DNA of 64,000 nt, taken from positions 186,001-250,000 of the forward strand of contig NZ_AP024851.1 in assembly GCF_024346675.1 (NCBI RefSeq), written 5' to 3'. Below are positions 44,248 to 53,115 of the stretch, in pieces. Positions within the stretch are counted from its first letter, which is position 1. Every line of letters begins with the position of its first letter. The notes beneath the pieces were generated by a model that ran no database searches, had not been told where the DNA came from, and saw nothing but the letters and a program-made list of their open reading frames with translations. A program made the position numbers and the translations under genes. This DNA comes from Photobacterium sanguinicancri. GTDB taxonomy: Bacteria; Pseudomonadota; Gammaproteobacteria; Enterobacterales; Vibrionaceae.

Positions 44248-44880
44248 ATGATGACGATAAGTCTTGGAGTGATAGAAACCGTTGGCTTCACTGCTGCCAT
44301 TCATGCTGCGGATGCTGCATGTAAAGCAGCTGGCGTGAGCTTAGCGGGGTACCGAAAAGCGGGTTCTGGATTGGTTTCCGTTTACTTTGAAGGTGAAATC
44401 AGTGCAGTAAAAGCAGCGGTGGATAGTGGTCTTAATGCTATTCGTGAGCAGTCTGCAAGCAACATGGCGTTAGTGATGGCACGGCCAGATAGCAGTGTGC
44501 TCGCTATGTTGGCGAGAGGTCCTATTTTGCAGGCTGTGGCCGATGAATCCGAACGGAAAGTACCGGTTGAAGAAACCGTAATACAGACTTCGATAGAAGA
44601 AGAGGTAATACCTGAACTGACGTCAATGAATGAGGCTGTGCAAGCAGAATCAATCAAGGCGAATGATGGTGAAAATAAAACAATTGCAACGAATTCGTTA
44701 TCAGACTCTCAACCTGCTGAGACGTCGGAGCCAGCGGTTCCAACAGCAATGGAGCAACAACCTGCAATAGCCAAAGAAACACAAGAAGAGACACCCGTAA
44801 CCAATGAGCCGAAACGTAAGCCCGCGTCATCGCGTCGTAAACGAGCAAGCGCAACAAAATCGCAGGGAAGTAAAAAATGA
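44248..44880 (+). CDS. cmcE: Extended hexameric shell protein (BMC-H) with acidic linker and basic tail
   Basis: 210 residues. Residues 1-92 are a BMC domain (LGVIETVGFTAAIHAADAACK, SLAGYRKAGSGLVSVYFEG). A long disordered, Glu/Thr/Ser/Gln-rich region (about 100-190) follows, then a strongly basic tail (PKRKPASSRRKRASATK). It is equivalent in position to CmcE of GRM2 loci and to extended shell proteins like PduK or EutK, but lacks the Fe-S Cys of PduK and any visible winged helix. The tail could bind nucleic acid or enzyme cargo. A 4-base overlap (ATGA) couples it to the next gene. Confidence 0.92.
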   Translation: MMTISLGVIETVGFTAAIHAADAACKAAGVSLAGYRKAGSGLVSVYFEGEISAVKAAVDSGLNAIREQSASNMALVMARPDSSVLAMLARGPILQAVADESERKVPVEETVIQTSIEEEVIPELTSMNEAVQAESIKANDGENKTIATNSLSDSQPAETSEPAVPTAMEQQPAIAKETQEETPVTNEPKRKPASSRRKRASATKSQGSKK

Positions 44881-45530
44881 TTAATACGGCATTAATGAAT
44901 CAAATTCAGCTGCGCCTACCTGCTTCACAAGCGTGGGCACAAGCCGTGTCGTCGGATACCCCTGTTGGTATTCCAACTGGGGTATCAAACCGCCATGTAC
45001 ACCTTTCGCAACCTGATATTGAAGCACTGTTTGGTGCAGGTTATCAACTAACGCCGCTAAAGGAACTGCGTCAACCTGGTCAATTTGCAGCCCAAGAGTG
45101 CGTCATGGTTGTTGGTCCTAAAGGCAGTCTAAGTAAAGTGCGTGTATTAGGTCCCGCAAGGGCAGAAACACAACTCGAAGTATCAAAGGCTGATTGCTAT
45201 GCCTTAGGCATTAAAGCCCCAGTTCGAGAGTCTGGAGATTTATATCAATCTGCTGATGCATTGCTAGTGGGCACTGCTGGGCATGCCAATCTGCAATCAA
45301 AAGTTATCTGTGCGCAACGTCATATTCATATGTCACCGCAAGATGCTTTGGTACTAGGGGTTGAGCATGGTCAAAAAGTACGCGTCAGTGCTGGGCAGCA
45401 ATGTGGGTTGGTATTTGAACAAGTGGTTGTTCGAGTCGATAGCCGTTACGCACTTGAGTTTCATATCGACACGGATGAAGCCAATGCCGCAGGTATTCGT
45501 TCAGGCGACGCAGTTTATCTCGTGAGTTAA
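44877..45530 (+). CDS. cutH: PduL-type phosphotransacylase of the choline microcompartment
   Basis: 217 residues with the PduL repeat layout: GVSNRHVHLSQPDIEALFG near the start and ICAQRHIHMSPQDALVLG in the second half, carrying the zinc-binding His of both halves. It converts acetyl-CoA to acetyl phosphate and frees CoA, closing the internal CoA cycle. The leading segment (residues 1-20, MNQIQLRLPAS) is amphipathic and might serve as a targeting helix. It is translationally coupled to the extended shell gene upstream. Confidence 0.93.
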   Translation: MINTALMNQIQLRLPASQAWAQAVSSDTPVGIPTGVSNRHVHLSQPDIEALFGAGYQLTPLKELRQPGQFAAQECVMVVGPKGSLSKVRVLGPARAETQLEVSKADCYALGIKAPVRESGDLYQSADALLVGTAGHANLQSKVICAQRHIHMSPQDALVLGVEHGQKVRVSAGQQCGLVFEQVVVRVDSRYALEFHIDTDEANAAGIRSGDAVYLVS

Positions 45531-45541
45531 CGGAGTAAAGC

Positions 45542-46276
45542 ATGAGTGAGCAAGGTTTTAACGACAGCACTATTAACACCATCGTTGAACAAGTACTCGC
45601 GAAAATGGGTAAGCCAACATTAATTGTGCTGACTGCAGCCAATGGTTATCACCATGAAATAGCGAATCAATTGGCTACATGGCAAGGGATACATTGGCAT
45701 ATTTTGGCGAGCCAAAACTCAAACCAGCACCTTAAAAATGAACTGATGGCAGTCCAGCACCTTGGTACTCAAGCCCACTGGGATGGCACAAATCCATCAG
45801 AGTGGCTTAACCAATATGCGCAAATACTGTTTCCTTATTTGGATTTTGCCACCCTTGGTGAAGTCAGTAACGGGATGTATTTAAGCCCGGCGGCAGTCTT
45901 GTTTCAGTATGCGCTGATGAAAGGCATGCCAACGTACGTATTGGATTATCAGTGTGATTTAACCAGCGAGCTTAATCAATTACTCGGTCTATCGACTAAT
46001 GCCGCTATGTGTGAGAGAGCAAAACAACAACTCGTAACCATAACAACATTAGGCGCTAAAAGCGGGTCGTTAACTGACATAAAAGCGGTAATGCAAGAGA
46101 CGGAAACACAAGGCATGGCGTTAAATAAGCCAGAAACACCGAGTGTATCTACAGCTGATCCGCTATCAGGATATATCACCCTTAATGAGGTGAAAAGCAA
46201 AGGAGTGAATGCCTACACGTTGCAAGATAATTTAACGGATCTTGCCGCGGAATACATAAAAGAACAACAACAGTGA
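45542..46276 (+). CDS. Microcompartment-associated flavoprotein with N-terminal encapsulation helix
   Basis: 244 residues. Residues 8-22 (STINTIVEQVLAKMG) form a textbook encapsulation-peptide helix. The next 150 residues form a Rossmann-like flavoprotein domain (PTLIVLTAANGYHHEIANQL, then FPYLDFATLGEVSNGMYLSPAAVLFQYALMKGMPTYVLD), close to the flavoproteins found in glyceryl-radical microcompartment loci. The C-terminal region is a linker and a short helix. Possible roles are FMN handling or electron supply to the activase; none is demonstrated. The second half resembles no other protein I know. ACGGAG precedes the start. Confidence 0.8.
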   Translation: MSEQGFNDSTINTIVEQVLAKMGKPTLIVLTAANGYHHEIANQLATWQGIHWHILASQNSNQHLKNELMAVQHLGTQAHWDGTNPSEWLNQYAQILFPYLDFATLGEVSNGMYLSPAAVLFQYALMKGMPTYVLDYQCDLTSELNQLLGLSTNAAMCERAKQQLVTITTLGAKSGSLTDIKAVMQETETQGMALNKPETPSVSTADPLSGYITLNEVKSKGVNAYTLQDNLTDLAAEYIKEQQQ

Positions 46277-46332
46277 GTGTGACAATTTTATCCAATCGTA
46301 AGACAAAATTTAATTTAAGCTAGGAGCTGAAA

Positions 46333-46740
46333 ATGTCTGAATCTGTAAAAAAATGGTTGTGGATGGTACTGGTTATTGCATCTGAAACCTCGGCAACATC
46401 AACCCTAAAAATGTTTGATACCAGTGTTGGTTTCACTAAAACGGCATTGCTAGCGGTTATCGTTCTTCTTTACATCGTTTGTTATTACTCTCTGTCGCAA
46501 GCAGTGAAATACTTACCGGTAGGTTTAGCGTATGCGACATGGTCTGGTACTGGGATCTTATTAGTATCAACCTTGGGCATGGTGTTCTACGGTCAACACC
46601 CTGATATGGCGGCAATGATAGGTATGACGATCATTGCCAGCGGCATCATCATCATGAACCTGTTCTCAAAAATGGGTGAAGAAGAAACCGAAGAAGTGGA
46701 AGTAAAAACAACAATTAAAGAGGGAGAAGTACAATGTTAA
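46333..46740 (+). CDS. SMR-family transporter, first of an overlapping pair
   Basis: 135 residues and four transmembrane helices. The essential helix I Glu lies in VIASETSATSTLKM. The family's YLPVGLAYATWSGTGILLV and GQHPDMAAMIGMTIIASGIIIMN segments are present. It has an unusual acidic C-terminal extension (EEETEEVEVKTTIKEG). SMR proteins exchange organic cations for protons. The overlap of 7 bases with a second SMR gene suggests a heterodimer (EbrAB-like). In this operon, choline uptake or trimethylamine export is likely; which is not certain. Confidence 0.92.
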   Translation: MSESVKKWLWMVLVIASETSATSTLKMFDTSVGFTKTALLAVIVLLYIVCYYSLSQAVKYLPVGLAYATWSGTGILLVSTLGMVFYGQHPDMAAMIGMTIIASGIIIMNLFSKMGEEETEEVEVKTTIKEGEVQC

Positions 46741-47063
46741 ATGCAGGCGTATTATGGTTAGCTTTGTCTATCTGTTCTGAAATCACAGGTACCTCGTTCA
46801 TAAAAAAAACCAATAACTTCCGTAAGCTTGGTCCGTCAATCCTTGTGATTAGTGCTTACAGTATTTGTTACTTTGCACTGACAAAAGCAATGGGTTATAT
46901 CCCCGTTGGTATTGCTTACTCTTTATGGTGTGGTTTCGGTATTGTTGGTGTAACGCTTTGTTCTATGGTGCTATATAAACAAAAACCTGATCTTCCCGCG
47001 ATTATCGCAATGGGCTTGATTATCACTGGTGGCATTACCATGAATATGTTCTCACAAATGTAA
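46734..47063 (+). CDS. SMR-family transporter, second of an overlapping pair
   Basis: 109 residues, the usual SMR length, with four helices and Glu in LSICSEITGTSFIKK. Signature YIPVGIAYSLWCGFGIVG. The partner overlaps by 7 bases and the two differ enough to face opposite ways in a dimer. It is the last gene of the microcompartment locus. Confidence 0.92.
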   Translation: MLNAGVLWLALSICSEITGTSFIKKTNNFRKLGPSILVISAYSICYFALTKAMGYIPVGIAYSLWCGFGIVGVTLCSMVLYKQKPDLPAIIAMGLIITGGITMNMFSQM

Positions 47064-47088
47064 TCACCCTGTGGTTGAATTTGTATTT

Positions 47089-47115
47089 AAAGCCGGCGAA
47101 TAGTCGGCTTTGTTG
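47089..47115 (+). terminator. Probable terminator of the microcompartment operon
   Basis: AAAGCCG (47089-47095) pairs with CGGCTTT (47105-47111), followed by GTTGT. The stem is modest and the T-run interrupted, so efficiency may be partial. Confidence 0.6.
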
Positions 47116-47209
47116 TATCGGTAACTTATTGTTTTACTTGCTACAAAGTAATGTGATTTATGCTGTGGTAGAGTGGCGCTACTCATAAAAGAATAACAGG
47201 TCAAAACCA

Positions 47210-47470
47210 ATGAAAGGGATGATGATATTACTGAGTGCGCTTTGTATCAGTGCTTCTGCCCAAGCATTTGAGAGTAAAACGATTTCTACAGGTACGAAAA
47301 CGAAGGTACAAATTGATGTGCCAAACGTTGGAAAGCGGGTGTGCTTTTATGATGATAAAGCTTATTCGTTAGGCGCTGTCATTAGCGTTGAGAAGATATT
47401 ACTGGAGTGCTTGCCAGAAAAGTCGTTTGAACAAAATGGTGCACTAAGTTGGCACAAAGTCGGTGTTTGA
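47210..47470 (+). CDS. Small secreted DUF1496 (YnjH-like) protein
   Basis: 86 residues with a signal peptide ending at AQAFES. The core KRVCFYDDKAYSLGAVI followed by LLECLPE is the DUF1496 signature, with its two conserved Cys. E. coli YnjH is in this family; its function is unknown. It is a single gene on the plus strand, downstream of but probably not part of the microcompartment operon. Confidence 0.8.
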   Translation: MKGMMILLSALCISASAQAFESKTISTGTKTKVQIDVPNVGKRVCFYDDKAYSLGAVISVEKILLECLPEKSFEQNGALSWHKVGV

Positions 47471-47505
47471 TAGCTGCGGATTGGCTTTATTGCTTTAAAC
47501 GAAAG

Positions 47506-47528
47506 AGCAGTGGCGATAGACCACTGCT
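47506..47528 (-). terminator. Hairpin after the small conserved protein gene
   Basis: AGCAGTGG (47506-47513) pairs with CCACTGCT (47521-47528). On the minus strand a short pyrimidine tail follows. It may serve both convergent genes. Confidence 0.6.
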
Positions 47529-47550
47529 ATTACACTAAATTTGTTTGATT

Positions 47551-47715
47551 CTAGCGTACCATGCGGCCTGAATTAGGTGCTAGTTTACCAGTCCCACCTT
47601 GGTGGTGAGTCGCTGTTACACCCATCTCATTCATTAGCAGTTCTTTCATTGCTGCAGCTTCACGACTGTTGGTTGGTTTCCAGCTCGAAATCACTTTTGC
47701 CTTGTTAGTTTTCAT
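47551..47715 (-). CDS. Small cytosolic protein of unknown function
   Basis: 54 residues from ATG 47715, with AAGGGA at good distance; the longer frame to 47763 lacks support. It begins with Lys-rich MKTNKAKVISSWKP, then a helix (REAAAMKELLMNEMG) and a Gly-rich end. No transmembrane segment. I do not recognise the family. The well-placed ribosome site and following hairpin support it as real. Confidence 0.6.
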   Translation of the reverse strand: MKTNKAKVISSWKPTNSREAAAMKELLMNEMGVTATHHQGGTGKLAPNSGRMVR

Positions 47716-47947
47716 AAATGCATCCCTTCTTAAATTAAACCTGGTATAAATGTAATGCGTCATAATGCATACTCTGGTTTAGATTTTATACAAAGCTGAG
47801 ATAATTTCCAGTATTTAATTCGCATAGCGAATTTGAGCTTTTATGCGAAGGGGGAGGCTTAAGCTGGGTTTTTATTCGCATGCAGTGATTTATTTTGCGA
47901 GGCTAACCAAGGTTAGTAGATAAGTAATGTATCAATGGTGAAAAAAT

Positions 47948-47987
47948 AATCAGGTGCTGAATGTGATAAACCGTTAAGCACCTGATT
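47948..47987 (-). terminator. Terminator of the DUF406 gene
   Basis: AATCAGGTGCT (47948-47958) pairs perfectly with AGCACCTGATT (47977-47987). On the minus strand it is followed by a run of T residues. Confidence 0.85.
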
Positions 47988-48026
47988 AGTTATCCATTCC
48001 TATTAAGAATGTTATGAGTCTCTTGA

Positions 48027-48326
48027 TTACTTAGCGATAGAGCGGCTACGTAATTCAAAGATAAGCTTTTCAGCACTGCATTCAAACTCGATACGAGCTG
48101 TTAGCTGTTGACTATCTTCTGTGATTTCATTTGTTTCGTGCTTGAAATTTGCATTCACTTCTTTAGCCAATGCTAAGTAGTTATTTAATTCAGCAAGTAG
48201 TGCTGTTTTGCCATTAGCAAAAATCTGCACTTCAGCAACATCATCATTTTCTTTAATGATAAATCCCATTTCAGCTGAAACGCCACAAGCTTCACAGGCT
48301 TGATGTTCTAAATCTTGGTTTGACAT
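48027..48326 (-). CDS. DUF406 (YfcZ/YiiS-like) protein
   Basis: 99 residues from ATG 48326, with GGGG at a workable distance; the earlier frame start at 48356 has weaker support. The N-terminal CEACGVSAEMGFIIKENDDVAEV with two Cys and a following alpha-beta pattern fit DUF406. The family's function is unknown. It is monocistronic with a clear terminator. Confidence 0.75.
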   Translation of the reverse strand: MSNQDLEHQACEACGVSAEMGFIIKENDDVAEVQIFANGKTALLAELNNYLALAKEVNANFKHETNEITEDSQQLTARIEFECSAEKLIFELRSRSIAK

Positions 48327-48448
48327 GACTTTAATCCCCATTGGTTTTATGGGCATAGTGTAATGTCTTGGCAGGTTGAGTGCTATGGAATATTGATGAA
48401 AAATAGGATTGTAAAAGTTGAATATTCATCCATTCACGTTCATAGAGC

Positions 48449-48473
48449 GAAAAAAGAGCCTGATAACAGGCTC
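48449..48473 (-). terminator. Terminator of the 48.5-kb secreted protein gene
   Basis: GAGCCTG (48456-48462) pairs with CAGGCTC (48467-48473), loop ATAA. On the minus strand it is followed by six T residues. Confidence 0.88.
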
Positions 48474-48508
48474 AAATGACCTAAGTAAAATAATACTAAA
48501 TGTAATGT

Positions 48509-48859
48509 CTAGCGATTATTGGCTTCTCGAATGTCATAGCTGTAACCAAGGTTGACGATAGCGCGGTATTTGACATCCCCTTGAGCGGTTGAAAATTCAT
48601 CAACTTCAATCTGCGAATCATCAATTTGGATTGAATTTGTTTTAAGGCCGTATTCGTAAATGCCCAGTGTGCGTTTGAGCTTTTTCGGTGATGATTGCTC
48701 TATGTTTGACGCGAATTGTCTACCCAGCTTATATGCGCCTTCCCGTGAATCGCTGACGCCTGCGGTAAGGTTAATATTCTCTTGTTTAGAATCCCACGAA
48801 AATGCGAAAGCGCTGCTGTTAATCAATAACGCTGTGAGTGCTACCAGTAACTTTTTCAT
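48509..48859 (-). CDS. Small secreted protein of unknown function
   Basis: 116 residues from ATG 48859, with GAGAGGA upstream. The signal peptide ends near AFAFS. The mature part contains NLTAGVSDSREGAYKLGRQFASNIEQ and a beta-rich end (VKYRAIVNLGYSYDI), without Cys. I do not recognise the family with confidence; a DUF3316-like Vibrio envelope protein is possible. It is monocistronic. Confidence 0.7.
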   Translation of the reverse strand: MKKLLVALTALLINSSAFAFSWDSKQENINLTAGVSDSREGAYKLGRQFASNIEQSSPKKLKRTLGIYEYGLKTNSIQIDDSQIEVDEFSTAQGDVKYRAIVNLGYSYDIREANNR

Positions 48860-49110
48860 GTTCAATCCTCTCTTAATGCTGCTGTTGTTAAGCACATAAT
48901 GAAGCAGGTGCAAAAATTGAAGTCGGTTATTAAATCAGACCAGTAGCAGAGCTATAACTTTCACCAGAGATGGTAAAAAAAGGAAATTTCAGCAAAGAAA
49001 CGAAAGGGGATGAGCGAAGTACTCGTAAAACAAAACGTTAAGGCTGTGATGATGTGGTTGGTGGAAAGCTCGCTAATAGCCGCGTAGATAGAGGCTATCA
49101 GCGAGATGCT

Positions 49111-49145
49111 TTTCTAGTTTCTAGTTTCTAGTTTCTAGTTTCTAG
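49111..49145. repeat. Heptanucleotide repeat (TTTCTAG)5 over the recQ stop codon
   Basis: Five perfect copies of TTTCTAG. The minus-strand stop codon of the helicase gene (49128-49130) lies within it. The last coding residues LETRN come from the repeat. Confidence 0.95.
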
Positions 49146-51074
49146 CTTGGCGAAGATATGGATATTGTCCAGAATATGCTGGAAAGGATACTGCTCAAGT
49201 TTGGCAAAGCCACTCATTTGGCGTGCTTTAACCTTAGTATTTAATGGCGTTGTCATGCCAATTAAAAAACGAGCAATTGCATGTGGTGACGGTGTTGTTT
49301 GAGTTTGCTTAACAACAGCTTCAATAAAAGGATCACACCATGCTTTTAGCGTATTCTCTGAGGGTAACTCAGCGTCCAAGCTCTGACTTGGTAGTGTCGC
49401 AATACTGTTGCGACAGACTGAGCAATGGCCACATTGCTGAGGGGCATTCTCATCCGCAAAGTATTGTGCCAAACGGTGGCTTAGACACTCACTGGACTCA
49501 AAGAAAGCCAGCATATTGTTAAGCCGCTCAATCTCGTTGGTTTCTTTTTGGGTAAATACACCGTGCAATTTCAGCGCGAGCTTTTCAGTGTCAAAGTGCA
49601 GGTTATTAATACTATAAACATCGGTCATTTGCTTGCTTTCTAAGGTGATCCAGCCTTTTTCATTAAAGTAATCTATCGCTGAAACAACGCGTTTTCTGTC
49701 TGTGCTGTAGCCTTGCCAAAGGGCATCAAAATCAATGCTGTGCCAAGTGCGAGCTTTGGGTGAGCATGCAAAAATTGCACGGACAAAGTTTTGTCGTTCT
49801 CCGGAAAATTGCGACACAATCCAGTCAACAGATTGAATGGTTTTGAACTTATAGTCAGCGAAATAAGTGTATTTAGCCTCGATTACACCTTCCATTTCGA
49901 GATAGACCAGCAGTGTTTTTAGCGGCAGGGCGCGAATGTTGGTTTCACGAGACAGTTGGGTCATCATGATTTCCCATTGACCTGTTTGCTGCTTAATGTC
50001 ACTTAATACTGCTTGAATGCTGGTTAAGTCTGGCGTGTCACCATAAACGAAGTTTTCCAGTACATTCACCCCGTTTCGATTCGCTAAAACCGTACAGTGA
50101 GACAGCATATTATCTCGTCCAGCGCGGCCGATTTCTTGGCTATAATTTTCAATTGATTTAGGTAAATCAAAGTGAATAACATGACGAATATCTGACTTAT
50201 CGATACCCATACCAAAAGCAATGGTGGCGACAATACATTGAATCTCTCCAGCCATAAAACGCTGTTGTATCGCTTGGCGTTTATCACTTTCTAACCCTGC
50301 GTGGTAAGCCGTTGCTGGTACACCGTGGTAGCTTAGGTACTGCGCTACTTCTTCGGCAGTATGCTGCAAAGTAACATACACAATACTCGACTCTTGTTGG
50401 GCGCTAGCAAGGATTTCGTGTAGCGTGTTGCGCTTTTCTTCTTCATCGACAGCTTTAATACTGAGGTCGAGATTGTGGCGATAAAACCCAGTAATAACGG
50501 TGCATTCCTCACTGATAGCAAACTTGCTTTGCATATCAGCAATAACCGCAGGTGTCGCTGTTGCTGTGAGCAGTAATACTTGTGGAATATTAAGCGCTTG
50601 TCGGTATTCCGGTAGTTTGAGGTAATCAGGGCGGAAGTTATGCCCCCATTCAGAAATACAGTGTGCTTCATCAACAACGAGCATAGAGATCGGGACTTGT
50701 TGGATGAACTGACGGAAGCGTTCATTCTTCAAACGCTCGACAGAAATCATCAAGACTTTCATTTCACCTTGACGTACGGCCTGCATGACCTGTTGTGTCT
50801 CTTCCCATGTTTGGCTGGAGTCGATAGAGGCCGCCGCAATGCCTTTGTCATGTAAAAAGGCCAGTTGGTCTCGCATTAATGCTAATAAAGGGGAGATAAC
50901 TAAGGTTAAATGGGGTAAATGCAAGGCTGGTAATTGGTAGCACAATGATTTCCCTGAGCCGGTCGGGAAAATAGCGGCAGCTGACTGGCCTGAAAGGACA
51001 TGATTAACGACAGTTTCTTGTCCGCCTCGAAGGCTTTCAAAGCCAAAAATGTTCTGGAGAGTTTGCTGATACAT
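49128..51074 (-). CDS. RecQ-family ATP-dependent DNA helicase without HRDC domain
   Basis: 648 residues. Motif I FPTGSGKSLCYQLPAL, motif II VVDEAHCISEWGHNFRPDY, motif III LTATATPAV, motif VI YSQEIGRAGRD. A RecQ zinc region (CLSHRLAQYFADENAPQQCGHCSVC) follows. It lacks the HRDC domain and the usual length and order of E. coli RecQ, so it is a second RecQ-type enzyme. It unwinds 3'-tailed DNA in repair or recombination. The Walker A Lys and DEAH are intact. It is monocistronic. Confidence 0.92.
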   Translation of the reverse strand: MYQQTLQNIFGFESLRGGQETVVNHVLSGQSAAAIFPTGSGKSLCYQLPALHLPHLTLVISPLLALMRDQLAFLHDKGIAAASIDSSQTWEETQQVMQAVRQGEMKVLMISVERLKNERFRQFIQQVPISMLVVDEAHCISEWGHNFRPDYLKLPEYRQALNIPQVLLLTATATPAVIADMQSKFAISEECTVITGFYRHNLDLSIKAVDEEEKRNTLHEILASAQQESSIVYVTLQHTAEEVAQYLSYHGVPATAYHAGLESDKRQAIQQRFMAGEIQCIVATIAFGMGIDKSDIRHVIHFDLPKSIENYSQEIGRAGRDNMLSHCTVLANRNGVNVLENFVYGDTPDLTSIQAVLSDIKQQTGQWEIMMTQLSRETNIRALPLKTLLVYLEMEGVIEAKYTYFADYKFKTIQSVDWIVSQFSGERQNFVRAIFACSPKARTWHSIDFDALWQGYSTDRKRVVSAIDYFNEKGWITLESKQMTDVYSINNLHFDTEKLALKLHGVFTQKETNEIERLNNMLAFFESSECLSHRLAQYFADENAPQQCGHCSVCRNSIATLPSQSLDAELPSENTLKAWCDPFIEAVVKQTQTTPSPHAIARFLIGMTTPLNTKVKARQMSGFAKLEQYPFQHILDNIHIFAKLETRN

Positions 51075-51412
51075 GACATGACCTCTAACTAGTTAGCCGC
51101 AGTGTACGAAAGATAAGGTTATCTTTCCATCATCAGCTTAATTTATGAATAAGGTTGATTTATCTAATGTGATTATTTTTACAAACACAATTACCTCCTA
51201 AAATACGTAAATATTTGATTGTGATAATATTTATCGATATTGATTGTAGTGTTTTTGAATACACCTAATTGAGTCAAACGCGCCTCAAAAAAATAATCCA
51301 CATCAAAAATAAAGATACTTGAATCCATTTTTTAATAATCAACAAGTAGCACAGTTAGGCTGTTTTTTATTTGCGAGTATATTGCCCTCAAAATTACAAA
51401 AAAGGTGTTAGT
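51075..51412. other. Divergent AT-rich intergenic region, 338 bases
   Basis: It lies between the helicase (minus) and the chemoreceptor (plus). Very AT-rich in the middle. No gene or operator was recognised; it must carry both promoters. Confidence 0.4.
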
Positions 51413-53056
51413 ATGCAGTGGTTTAATAACCTTTCTTTTCGCTTCAAAGTAGCAGCACCCACAACGTTAGTGACAATTGTTTTTCTCGCAATTTTAACGG
51501 TTATTTTTGTGGTCTTTGCCGATCAGCGCAATGCTGAAACGCTGATGAATGATGAAGTAGAGCCTGTCCTTGTACAATTGGATGAAGGTTATCGCGATAT
51601 GTATCAGGTTATCGCTGCTGGGCAAGGTGTTTTGCTAGCAGGTGGTGATCAAGCATTACTTAAATATAATCAGGAAGAATATTACGATAATGCACGTAAA
51701 GCGTTACCGCGCTTAACGTCGGCTCAACGTTTGATTGATATTCAGTTCATAGATTACTCCCACCAAGCTCTCTTAGACCAAATGAAGGGGAGTTTTGCTG
51801 AGTTTAATCAACATTATCGCTTTATGGTTGATAACCCAGAAATCGCTCATACTTACTTTGTTGAAAATCAAACGGCGATAGTTGCATCGTTTGATAAATG
51901 GCGTAGTGAGTTCAAATCTATTTATGAAGCAATAGAAGTCGCGCAAGCAGAGCTTAGAAAACTGATAGATGATGAAGTTACTATTGCGACATTAGTGCTG
52001 GAAGTTGGCGTCGTTATTGCGGTTTTGCTTTCTATTTTTATTACTTGGACTGTTACGAATGCCGTGTTAGCACCATTGCGTCGTCTAACCGCTACAATGA
52101 ACGATATTGCATCGGGCGAAGGTGATTTGACTCAACGTGTAGCGGTGGAAAGTAAAGATGAAATTGGCGAATTAGCCTCTGCATTCAATCAGTTTACATC
52201 AAAAATTCAGCATACGATTCGTGATGTCACAAGTATTGTGCAATCGGTTCGTGAAGAAAGTCATAACATTCATAAAGAGAGTGAAGCAATTCTAGTTGCT
52301 GTTACTGAGCAACAAAATGAAAGTGCACAAGTTGCTACAGCTGTACACGAGATGAGTGCAACCAGCGACAGTGTGAGCTCTCACGCTAATGAAGCTGCAG
52401 AAGCGACCCGTGTTGCTAATAATGAATCAGAAGCCGCAAAAGAAACATTAGGTTTTACAGTGAGCTCTATTCACCAGCTTGCGAATGAAATCGAATCTTC
52501 CAGTGCTGTGGTGAGTAATTTAGAGCGAGATGTAGGCAATATTGCTTCTATTCTTGATGTCATTCGCGGTATTGCCGATCAAACAAACTTATTGGCATTG
52601 AATGCGGCTATTGAAGCGGCACGTGCTGGTGAGCAAGGCCGTGGCTTTGCGGTAGTTGCCGATGAGGTACGTTCACTTGCAAGTAAAACACAATCTAGCA
52701 CGGGAGAAATCCAAGTGATGATTGAGCGCTTGCAGCAAGGTGCTAATGAAGCTGTATCCGCAATGGAATTAAGTCGAGAAAGTGGTACTCGTACTGTAGA
52801 CCAAGCGAATAGTGCCAATGAATCACTGAATGCAATTGGTCAATCGATTGAAGTCATTAATGAGATGAACTTGCAAATTGCTACAGCGGCAACTCAACAG
52901 AGCCAAGTGAGTGAAGATGTAAATCAGAATATTCAAGCCATCGCAGATAAAAGTCAGGCAATGTTGGATAAAGTCCAATCAACAGAGCAGTCATTTGAGC
53001 AATTAGCGAATGAATGTGAGCAACTTGATAGACTAATTCATCAATTTAAAGTTTAA
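51413..53056 (+). CDS. Transmembrane methyl-accepting chemotaxis protein
   Basis: 547 residues from ATG 51413, with AAAGGTG upstream. TM1 (about 12-34) and TM2 (about 195-220) flank a helical periplasmic ligand domain of about 160 residues (four-helix-bundle type). HAMP follows ([24 protein letters not shown]), then the signalling domain with the hairpin [20 protein letters not shown]. No pentapeptide tether is seen at the C-terminus. The ligand is unknown. It is monocistronic, with its own terminator. Confidence 0.94.
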   Translation: MQWFNNLSFRFKVAAPTTLVTIVFLAILTVIFVVFADQRNAETLMNDEVEPVLVQLDEGYRDMYQVIAAGQGVLLAGGDQALLKYNQEEYYDNARKALPRLTSAQRLIDIQFIDYSHQALLDQMKGSFAEFNQHYRFMVDNPEIAHTYFVENQTAIVASFDKWRSEFKSIYEAIEVAQAELRKLIDDEVTIATLVLEVGVVIAVLLSIFITWTVTNAVLAPLRRLTATMNDIASGEGDLTQRVAVESKDEIGELASAFNQFTSKIQHTIRDVTSIVQSVREESHNIHKESEAILVAVTEQQNESAQVATAVHEMSATSDSVSSHANEAAEATRVANNESEAAKETLGFTVSSIHQLANEIESSSAVVSNLERDVGNIASILDVIRGIADQTNLLALNAAIEAARAGEQGRGFAVVADEVRSLASKTQSSTGEIQVMIERLQQGANEAVSAMELSRESGTRTVDQANSANESLNAIGQSIEVINEMNLQIATAATQQSQVSEDVNQNIQAIADKSQAMLDKVQSTEQSFEQLANECEQLDRLIHQFKV

Positions 53057-53078
53057 ATAATTTAGACTTTTAATCCAT

Positions 53079-53115
53079 AAAGGCTGGTTGGTTATTAATA
53101 ACTGCCAGCTTTTTT
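53079..53115 (+). terminator. Terminator after the transmembrane chemoreceptor
   Basis: A long hairpin pairs GCTGG (53083-53087) with CCAGC (53105-53109) around the inner palindrome GTTATTAATAAC, followed by T6. Confidence 0.75.

Noticed and set aside
35626..47063. Ethanolamine (eut) or propanediol (pdu) microcompartment
   Set aside because: No ethanolamine ammonia-lyase or diol dehydratase subunits; the core enzyme is clearly the long CutC with its CutD activase.
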